NCBI GenBank assembly: GCA_964459325.1
Contig: CAYWKU010000042.1
Location: forward strand, 1 to 30,997
DNA length: 30,997 nt
Origin: CAYWKU01 sp964459325
Lineage (GTDB): Bacteria; RBG-13-61-14; CAYWKU01
Direction: 5' to 3'
Positions 25,505 through 30,997 of this stretch are shown in pieces. Positions within the stretch are counted from its first letter, which is position 1. Each line of letters begins with the position of its first letter. Position numbers and translations under genes: made by a program. A model generated the notes under the pieces. It was not told where the DNA came from, ran no database searches, and saw only the letters and a program-made list of their open reading frames with translations.

Positions 25505-26938
25505 TTATCGTTGCAGGAAGGCCTGATACTCGGCCATCGCGGCCATCGCCCGGCAGCCGGAATCTATGTTCGGATAGATGCTCATTCGTTTTTCCCCCAG
25601 TAGTCCGCTTATATCAAGCTCGCCCGTCTGAAATACGTTGGAAACTATAAACACCGGTATGCCGTGTTTGTGCATCAGGTCGTAGGACTCGAAGGCAAGG
25701 TCGGTCTGCCGCTTTTCAAGCCCTTCCCATATCTTTTTCATATCCACGGTTTTATTGTTCTGTTTCGGTGGAGACTGAATTCTGTTTGACGGAGGCCCCA
25801 TCCTCAGCAGCATGATGGAATCCACTTCGCCGCTTTCCATAAGTATTTCCATTATGGGCCCGCGCGTGCCGAACCTCAACCCGGCCACCATGTCCACAGG
25901 GTTACCCGGCGCCCACCAGGAGGGCATGTATTCCCCAATTTTTTTCAGCGTCGTTTCGGAAAGTTTTGCCACGTCCAACCCGCGAGATGTGCACCCGTCC
26001 GCGGCGATAACTCCAAGTCCCCCGCCGCCGGTAATAATGGCGACCCTGTTGCCGCGAGGCAGGGGGCGGTTGAGAAAGGAAGCTGCAACCGGTCCTGCCT
26101 CTTCCAGCCTGTCCACCCTGACTATACCCGCCTGGCGGCAGGCGGAATTGAAAAGCCGGTCGTCAATCGCCATGGCGCCGGTGTGCGAGCGTGCGGCGTT
26201 TACCCCCGAGTCTGTGCTTCCACCTTTATATACTATTACGGGCTTTTTCCTGGACGCATCGCGGGCCACTTTTACAAAACGCCGGCCTTTCGCGAGACCC
26301 TCTATATAGGCGAGTATAACCCTGGTTTCGGGGTCGTTGGCCAGGTATTCGATGTAGTCGCGGGTGGTCAGGTCGGCCTCGTTGCCGCCGGATACCGACT
26401 TGGAGATTCCGAAGCCGGAATTGACCACGTCGCCAACCATTAAGGTTTGCACGTTGCCGCTCTGCGACACCACGCCCACTTCCCCGGGAGGCGGATAAAA
26501 ATTTATCGGTATCCACGCGTAAAGCTTGGAGCCGGGGCAGCAAACTCCCTGCCCGTTCGGCCCGGCAAGCACCATGCCGCCCTCACGGGCTTTTTCGGCC
26601 ATCCGTTTTTCGAGGTCTGCGTATTCGCCCCCCAACTCTTTGAAGCCGGCGGTGATAACAACCCCCGCTTTCACGCCCTTGCTTACGCTGTCCTCTATGG
26701 CCTCGAGCATACCTTCGGCGGGAATGGTGTAGACCGCGAGGTCGACTTCGCCGGGGATGTCGCTTACCGAGGAATAAGCCTTGAGGCCGAGGACGCTCTC
26801 CCGACCCGGATTCACGGGATATATATCCCCCTCGAAACCGCCGGATACGAGGTTGTTGTAGATAATGAACCCCCACTTACCCAGGTTTTCGGTCGCCCCT
26901 ACAAAAGCGACCGAACGGGGGTTGAACAAGTAATCCAT
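25505..26938 (-). CDS. CoA-binding protein, NDP-forming acyl-CoA synthetase alpha-subunit-like
   Basis: The protein resembles the alpha subunit of ADP-forming acetate/acyl-CoA synthetase. It has a CoA-binding Rossmann domain at the start (LFNPRSVAFVGAT), then GPNGQGVCCPG and VSQSGNVQTLMV, and the phosphohistidine site RSHTGAM (His252 from this start), followed by a second ligase-CoA domain. No ATP-grasp beta part is fused or adjacent, so the nucleotide-binding partner must be encoded elsewhere or is missing. I start at the ATG at 26938 (477 residues); the frame continues to a TTG at 26980, and neither has a good ribosome binding site. It is the last gene of the acyl-CoA operon. Confidence 0.85.
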   Translation of the reverse strand: MDYLFNPRSVAFVGATENLGKWGFIIYNNLVSGGFEGDIYPVNPGRESVLGLKAYSSVSDIPGEVDLAVYTIPAEGMLEAIEDSVSKGVKAGVVITAGFKELGGEYADLEKRMAEKAREGGMVLAGPNGQGVCCPGSKLYAWIPINFYPPPGEVGVVSQSGNVQTLMVGDVVNSGFGISKSVSGGNEADLTTRDYIEYLANDPETRVILAYIEGLAKGRRFVKVARDASRKKPVIVYKGGSTDSGVNAARSHTGAMAIDDRLFNSACRQAGIVRVDRLEEAGPVAASFLNRPLPRGNRVAIITGGGGLGVIAADGCTSRGLDVAKLSETTLKKIGEYMPSWWAPGNPVDMVAGLRFGTRGPIMEILMESGEVDSIMLLRMGPPSNRIQSPPKQNNKTVDMKKIWEGLEKRQTDLAFESYDLMHKHGIPVFIVSNVFQTGELDISGLLGEKRMSIYPNIDSGCRAMAAMAEYQAFLQR

Positions 26939-26996
26939 TTTTGAGAATTTATCGGTCAATGTTTCCGCTTGTCGTTTCAATGAAAAAATTTTTTAT

Positions 26997-28196
26997 TTAT
27001 TTGAGCATATCCCTGCCGAATCCGAGTATGTTTCTTGCTATGATGAGCATCTGTATCTGGCCGGTGCCTTCATATATGTCGTTGATTTTGCAGTCCCGCA
27101 TCCATTTTTCCACCAGCCATTCACATGAATATCCCTTCGGGCCCAGCAATTCGACACACTTCTGAGTAACCAGGGTGGCGGCCCTTCCCGCTTTTGCCTT
27201 GGCCATGGACGCTTCCAGGCTGTTGCGCTCGCCGGTGTCGAGCATATTGGCGGCCCGCCAGGTAAGCAACCTCGCCGCTTCCAGGTTGGCTTCCATGTCC
27301 AGTACATCCCTCTGCACGGCGCTGAGCCGGAGCCTGCTGCAATCGTAAGGGAAGGTGTAACCTTCACCCTCCAACGTCTCCTTGGTGAACTCGAGCGCCG
27401 CCCGGGCGACGCCGATGGCCATCGCCGCAACGCTGGGTCGGGTGGCGTCGAAGGTTTTCATGACTCCCTTGAAGCCGCCCCTCTCCTTTATCTCCGGGGA
27501 GCCGAGAATGTTGTCGTACGGGATACGGCAATCCTCTAGCACTATGGAAGCGGTGTCGGAGCCTCTTATTCCCAGTTTTTCTTCCAGCTTGCTTACGCTT
27601 ACGCCGAATCTGTCCTTTTCCACCACAAAGCTCTTGATTGCGGGCCGCCCCTTGCTTCTGTCCAGCGACGCCCACACCACCACCGCTTCGCAGAACTGCC
27701 CCGCCGTGACAAAAATCTTTTCGCCGTTAAGCACCCATTCGTTGGTCTTCTCATCGAGTACCGCGGTAGCGCGGATGGCCGAGGTATCGGAACCGCAGCA
27801 AGGCTCGGTGATGGCCATAGCGGCGTACAAGTGCCCGAACCTTTCCTTTTGCTCGGGAGTGGCCACCGCTTCGATGGCCGCGTTACCCAATCCGCGCCCG
27901 GGTATCGCCAGCATGAGGCCGGCGTCGCCCCACGCCATTTCTTCGGCGCCCACCACCATTGTCAAAGCCCGGTGGCCCGGCTTTTTGGGCTCCTCGTCGC
28001 TTTTTTTCTTATCCTTGTCCCCGGAGGAACTCATCCTGTCCCGGAGACCCCTCATTTTGACGAGCTCTTCGACCTGCTTGTGCTCGTTTTCATATTCGTC
28101 GTATTTCCGGGCAATGGGTCGAAAACTCGAAACGCTCAAGCCGTGGGCCATCTTTTTGGCTATTTTTGCGGATTCCGGAAGCTCAAAGTCTATCAT
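26997..28196 (-). CDS. Acyl-CoA dehydrogenase
   Basis: This FAD enzyme of 399 residues removes two hydrogens from the alpha-beta carbons of an acyl-CoA. ITEPCCGSDTSAIRATA and the C-terminal YEGTGQIQM mark the family; Glu376 in YEGT is the likely catalytic base. An extra lysine- and serine-rich stretch (about residues 56-75, with DKDKKKSDEEPKKPG) sits in the N-terminal helical domain. The ATG at 28196 follows AAGGAAGGG; the frame is open for 83 further codons upstream but these overlap the previous gene in another frame and do not look like protein. The substrate chain is unknown. Confidence 0.93.
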   Translation of the reverse strand: MIDFELPESAKIAKKMAHGLSVSSFRPIARKYDEYENEHKQVEELVKMRGLRDRMSSSGDKDKKKSDEEPKKPGHRALTMVVGAEEMAWGDAGLMLAIPGRGLGNAAIEAVATPEQKERFGHLYAAMAITEPCCGSDTSAIRATAVLDEKTNEWVLNGEKIFVTAGQFCEAVVVWASLDRSKGRPAIKSFVVEKDRFGVSVSKLEEKLGIRGSDTASIVLEDCRIPYDNILGSPEIKERGGFKGVMKTFDATRPSVAAMAIGVARAALEFTKETLEGEGYTFPYDCSRLRLSAVQRDVLDMEANLEAARLLTWRAANMLDTGERNSLEASMAKAKAGRAATLVTQKCVELLGPKGYSCEWLVEKWMRDCKINDIYEGTGQIQMLIIARNILGFGRDMLK

Positions 28197-28234
28197 TTTA
28201 CCCTTCCTTTCCGAATTTGAAAGAGTTTCAAGTC

Positions 28235-29344
28235 TCAGGCTATCGCCAGGCCTTCCAGGCTGGAAAAGGCGCGGCCGTTCCTGAACCACATCTCCACCGG
28301 GTGCTCGCGGATGTATCCGTGTCCCCCGAGTACCTGGATTCCGTAGTCCACTATTTTCATGGTCTGGTCGGCGCAGTAACCCATTGCGAGCGTTGCGTCG
28401 CGGGTGGCGTTTTCGTTTCTGTCCAGTCTCCAGCCGGAGCGCCATGTCAGAAGCCTCATCCCATCGATTTCCATCGCCGCTTCGGCCAACATGAAGGCGA
28501 TGGACTGCCTGCTGCCGATGGGATCCCCGAAGGCCTCCCGTTCCCTGGCATAATCAAGAGCGTACTCGTAGGAAGACCGCGCCACCCCGACGGCCATGCC
28601 GCAAAGGGTGGTTCGGGACAGGTTCAACAGACGCATGTAGTTGATACCGTTTTGCAACCCCACCCGCCTGTCGGCGAGAACTTCGCAGTCGTTGAAAGTC
28701 ACGTTGTATAAAGGAAGCGGCCTCAGCCCCATGTTCTTCTCCCGCTCTCCTATTTCCATGCCGGGGGTGTCCTTGTCCACGATAATCGCTTCTACCGAGG
28801 CCGGCCCCGCTCCCTTTGCCGTGGTGGCGTAAACAAGTATGTGCTCCGCCTCCTTCGCAAGCGGCGCCATGCATTTGACGCCGTTTATGATGAGTTTGTT
28901 ATCGCTTGTCTCCACGGTTGTATGCAGGTCGGTGGGGTCGAAAGTTATCCTCGGTTCCATGAGCGCAGCGGTGGCGGGGAAAAACTCGTCACCGCAGAAC
29001 GACGGCAGCCAGCTTTGCTTCTGACTCTCCGTTCCATACTCCAGCACGGGAACCATCATCAGTAGAGGCGAAAGGGCGCCGATTGCAAGACTTACGTCAC
29101 CATAGGCCAGTTCCTCGGCGATTATGGCCCCGGTGACGGCCGACCGGCCCAGCTCGTATCCGCCGTAAGATTCGGGGATGGCGTTGAGGCAAACCCCAAG
29201 CTCCCAGACCTTGTTCAGTCCGTCTCGGGGTAACTCGCCCTTTTCATCACACTCCCGCGCAATTTTTCTGAACTCCTCCTTCGCGAACTTGCGCATCATG
29301 TCCCGGATTTGTTGCTGGTCCTCGTCGGGACGGAAATCAACCAT
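28235..29344 (-). CDS. Acyl-CoA dehydrogenase with a short C-terminus
   Basis: The 369-residue protein shows the acyl-CoA dehydrogenase fold: an N-terminal helical domain (FRPDEDQQQIRDMMRKFA), a middle beta domain and the C-terminal QVLGGHGYIREHPVEMWFRN. The chain ends SLEGLAIA, so Glu364 lines up with the catalytic glutamate of YEGT, but the last helix (about 20 residues) found in the neighbouring enzyme is absent. Such short forms occur in the family, so it need not be broken. AAGGAGG precedes the ATG. It lies 38 bases upstream of the second dehydrogenase, with which it may form a heteromer or act in sequence. Confidence 0.9.
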   Translation of the reverse strand: MVDFRPDEDQQQIRDMMRKFAKEEFRKIARECDEKGELPRDGLNKVWELGVCLNAIPESYGGYELGRSAVTGAIIAEELAYGDVSLAIGALSPLLMMVPVLEYGTESQKQSWLPSFCGDEFFPATAALMEPRITFDPTDLHTTVETSDNKLIINGVKCMAPLAKEAEHILVYATTAKGAGPASVEAIIVDKDTPGMEIGEREKNMGLRPLPLYNVTFNDCEVLADRRVGLQNGINYMRLLNLSRTTLCGMAVGVARSSYEYALDYAREREAFGDPIGSRQSIAFMLAEAAMEIDGMRLLTWRSGWRLDRNENATRDATLAMGYCADQTMKIVDYGIQVLGGHGYIREHPVEMWFRNGRAFSSLEGLAIA

Positions 29345-29411
29345 TTACATTTCCTCCTTGTTTTAAAGAACGCCGGTTCCCGGTGAAAACATGTCGATGC
29401 GGTAGGCGCGG

Positions 29412-29975
29412 TTACTTTTCTTTCAACTCTCCTCTAAGGTCCCTTTTCAATATTTTTCCCTGGGGACTTCTCGGAATCTCGTCCCTGTAAACGATAATCT
29501 CCGGCGCCTTGCAATATGAAAGCCTCTCGCTGCAATAATTCCTTATCGATTCCTCGTCGATTTGGGCGCCCTTTTCGGGAACGACAAAAGCCGCCACAAG
29601 CTCCCCCAATGCGCATCGGGCTTTCCGATGACCGCAACGTCCCGAACGCCCTCCATGCCGTGTATGACATCCTCTATCTCGGCGGGGTATATGTTCACCC
29701 CTCCCCTTATAATCATGTCCTTTTTACGGTCTACTATGTAATAATAACCCTGGTCGCCGCGTATGGCCACATCGCCCACCGTCATGTATTTTCCCCGGCA
29801 ACATTCCCGGGTTGCCTTTTCGTTTTTATAGTAACCCTCCATCAGGAAGGGATTGTAAATGTACAACTCGCCTCTTTCCCCGTCCGGAACCTTATCGCCC
29901 TTCTCGTCAAGTATAACCAGCTCGTCATGAAGAAAGGCACGTCCCGCGCCGGGTTAGTGGAGAAGGTTCGGTCAT
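29412..29975 (-). pseudogene. Remnant AMP-forming acyl-CoA synthetase: internally deleted and frameshifted
   Basis: The C-terminal third of an AMP-binding acyl-CoA synthetase is readable: LVILDEKGDKVPDGERGELY, VGDVAIRGDQGYYYIVDRKKD, IIRGGVNIYPAEIEDV and, in the next frame, the lysine motif RSPQGKILKRDLRGEL. Three lesions are visible. (1) The start (ATG at 29975 after AGGAGG) survives, but its frame runs only 16 codons, to TGA at 29925. (2) The C-terminal part opens in another frame just after a stop at 29954-29956, so the ATP-binding N-terminal two thirds (about 1.1 kb judging by family length) are missing. (3) Five Cs at 29603-29607, where six would keep frame, split GKPDAHWG from ELVAAFVVPEKG. 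It stands first in the acyl-CoA operon. Confidence 0.85.
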
Positions 29976-29980
29976 CGAGT

Positions 29981-29986
29981 CCTCCT
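29981..29986 (-). promoter_or_regulatory. Ribosome binding site of the broken acyl-CoA synthetase
   Basis: AGGAGG on the minus strand lies five bases before the ATG at 29975. Its strength shows that the true 5' end of the gene remains even though most of the coding sequence is lost. Confidence 0.7.
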
Positions 29987-30136
29987 ATGAGTACAAAAAA
30001 GATTTCCCTTCTCAATCACGATACGATACCTGTATAACTTTATCTTATATTAAATGAAAAAAACGATGCGCAAAGATAAAAACAAAAATGAAAATTTTTC
30101 AATCCCGAGATTTCCGGATAAGGAGGCAAACCTAGT

Positions 30137-30226
30137 TCACACCTTGACCGCTCCCGGTGGTTCCACGAAAATATGCTCGTCAACGGAAAGGTGATAATCA
30201 GTTTCACGTTTTTTTTTACCCGCCAT
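30137..30226 (-). CDS. Possible 29-residue small protein inside the inverted repeat
   Basis: The ORF reads MAGKKKRETDYHLSVDEHIF and then VEPPGAVKV to its stop, which falls in the left arm of the inverted repeat. AGGGTGG lies just before the ATG and could serve as a ribosome binding site. The amino-acid mix is plausible for a real peptide: a basic start followed by an acidic middle. Chance cannot be excluded at this length; the A9 run in the KKK codons is also a likely slippage site. Confidence 0.25.
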   Translation of the reverse strand: MAGKKKRETDYHLSVDEHIFVEPPGAVKV

Positions 30227-30251
30227 AAGCCACCCTGCGGTCAAGGTGTGA
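30137..30251. repeat. Perfect 15-bp inverted repeat bounding 115 bp
   Basis: TCACACCTTGACCGC at 30137-30151 is the exact reverse complement of 30237-30251, leaving an 85-bp interior. Pairing stops sharply on both sides. The form suits a miniature element, a structured RNA or a long-stem terminator. No target-site duplication is obvious directly outside the arms. Confidence 0.65.
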
Positions 30252-30416
30252 TACCCTTAAGAGGGAATGCCGGTTTTCAATCCGGGCTTGGATTTATCAC
30301 ATTTTTTAATTAATATAGAATCCTGAAGGGAACGGGGTTTCTCCATTATTTAAATATCTTTCGGTTCAAAGAATAGGGGAGTGTTTTACGCTCACCCTCG
30401 GAGAGGAAGCTCAACC

Positions 30417-30959
30417 ATGGAAGCGGTAGTCACACCTAAAGGCAGACCGAAAATACCCGGGTGGATCAAAAAAGCGGTACCGGTTATCGTAAGCGCCCTT
30501 ATTCTTTATTACTACTTCCGAGACATGAATTGGGTGGAATTTCTGGAAGCCTGCTACCGGGCGGACATGGCCCTGGCGATAGCCGCGGTGGTTATACCGC
30601 AGGTGGTATTCTGGTTTTTCACCACGCTGGTGGTAGAAAGGACCATGACGTGGTTTCACGACGATTTCCCCTTCTGGGAGTATTTCTGGATCAGGGGGTC
30701 GATTTACATATTGATGTTCGTAAATACCGCTGTGGGCGGAGGCGGTTTGCTGTTGTATCAGAAGCGAAGGGGTCGCATATCCTGGCGGAAGCTCATGGGA
30801 ATATTCCTGTTCAGGGCCGGGGTGGGAATAGGATGGGGCATGATGTTCGTCATGATACCGATAACCCTTGCAATGCATTATTACGGTTTCGCCGGGAAGA
30901 TACAGATTAACATGTATGTATGGTGGGGCATATTAATATTCCCCAAGATTCCCGCTTAA
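30417..30959 (+). CDS. Flippase-like (LPG synthase TM / UPF0104) membrane protein, apparently truncated
   Basis: The 180-residue protein resembles the N-terminal half of lysylphosphatidylglycerol-synthase-type/AglD-like membrane proteins. It has four or so hydrophobic helices (about 15-32, 48-70, 88-105 and 130-155) and a family-like VNTAVGGGGLLLYQKRRG loop. Members are usually about 300 residues or more, so the stop at 30957-30959 looks early. Other frames beyond it give no obvious continuation in the last 38 bases of the window. GAGAGGAAG precedes the ATG at 30417; an upstream in-frame start at 30381 lacks such support. Function unknown; lipid-linked substrate handling is the usual guess. 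Confidence 0.6.
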   Translation: MEAVVTPKGRPKIPGWIKKAVPVIVSALILYYYFRDMNWVEFLEACYRADMALAIAAVVIPQVVFWFFTTLVVERTMTWFHDDFPFWEYFWIRGSIYILMFVNTAVGGGGLLLYQKRRGRISWRKLMGIFLFRAGVGIGWGMMFVMIPITLAMHYYGFAGKIQINMYVWWGILIFPKIPA

Positions 30960-30997
30960 CGAATTGGCAATGCTTTTTAGGGAAGATTTTTGGTTGA

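Larger units (their letters stand above)
29987..30416. other. A/T-rich intergenic region with inverted repeat
   Basis: This 430-bp region separates the synthetase remnant from the membrane protein gene. It holds CGATACGATAC-type tandem sequence near 30019-30029 in the leader of the synthetase, and the perfect inverted repeat at 30137-30251. Two very short ORFs are present: 46 codons on plus from 30054 and 29 codons on minus ending at 30137. No promoter is clear. A nine-base T run lies at 30209-30217. Confidence 0.45.

Noticed and set aside
27382..28284. A 300-codon plus-strand frame opposite an acyl-CoA dehydrogenase
   Set aside because: It is serine-rich with no domain and mirrors the dehydrogenase gene.
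28197..28445. N-terminal extension of the second acyl-CoA dehydrogenase
   Set aside because: These 83 codons overlap the upstream dehydrogenase in another frame and read as arginine-rich non-protein sequence; the ATG at 28196 has a good ribosome binding site.
30054..30194. A 46-codon plus-strand ORF starting MKKTMRKDKNKNE
   Set aside because: No ribosome binding site lies before the ATG, the lysine and asparagine content follows from A/T-rich DNA, and it crosses the inverted repeat arm. Recorded but not supported as a gene.
1..30997. CRISPR arrays, tRNA or rRNA genes, transposases, integrases, phage genes
   Set aside because: I found no regularly spaced repeat-spacer pattern, no tRNA-like cloverleaf in the gaps read, and no recombinase or phage-like protein. 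The three phased repeats at 3079-3166 are too few and too close to a promoter to be a CRISPR.

Overview
The window looks like chromosomal DNA from an anaerobic, sulfur-cycling bacterium, most plausibly a deltaproteobacterial (Desulfobacterota-like) lineage. The main reason is a complete dsrMKJOP operon preceded by an RsbRD_N-type protein gene, an arrangement typical of sulfate and sulfite reducers. Supporting but less specific signs are acyl-CoA dehydrogenases grouped with an NDP-forming acyl-CoA synthetase subunit, and Tat-exported ferredoxins. Taxonomy is an inference; there is no rRNA or other phylogenetic marker, and dsrAB is not in the window.

Layout. (1) 1-2826: a minus-strand GH116/GBA2-like glycosidase gene whose 5' end is put out of frame by an exact 8-bp tandem duplication. 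(2) 3079-8810: a promoter region with three A/T-rich repeats spaced exactly 35 bp apart, then a plus-strand operon of RsbRD_N protein, dsrM, dsrK, dsrJ, dsrO and dsrP. Together these form the membrane complex that exchanges electrons between menaquinone or periplasmic carriers and cytoplasmic DsrC-type thiols. (3) 8857-9012: a structured intergenic repeat. (4) 9062-13230: minus-strand genes for a Nudix hydrolase, a CocE/NonD-type hydrolase, a Tat-exported two-cluster ferredoxin and a cysteine-containing protein I do not recognise; the last three are tightly packed. (5) 13443-14168: a TauE/SafE-family exporter. (6) 14230-17055: trkA then trkH (potassium uptake), minus strand. (7) 17376-20882: glgB and fumC, plus strand. 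(8) 20899-23724: a saccharopine-dehydrogenase-like gene followed by an FGGY sugar kinase, minus strand. (9) 23905-25494: an exported class C beta-lactamase-like serine hydrolase. (10) 25505-29975: a minus-strand acyl-CoA catabolism operon whose first gene, an AMP-forming acyl-CoA synthetase, is a wreck: start codon and ribosome binding site remain, the middle is deleted and the C-terminal part is frameshifted. Two acyl-CoA dehydrogenases and a CoA-binding (NDP-forming) synthetase subunit follow. (11) 29976-30997: an A/T-rich gap with a perfect 15-bp inverted repeat enclosing a 29-codon ORF, then a short, probably truncated flippase-like membrane protein.

The core of the window is conventional sulfur-energy and central metabolism. 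The more unusual parts are the two broken genes with readable lesions, the phased repeat array in front of the dsr operon, and the uncharacterised hydrolase/ferredoxin/cysteine-protein group. I do not see a convincing new defence or mobile system, CRISPR array, tRNA or rRNA.
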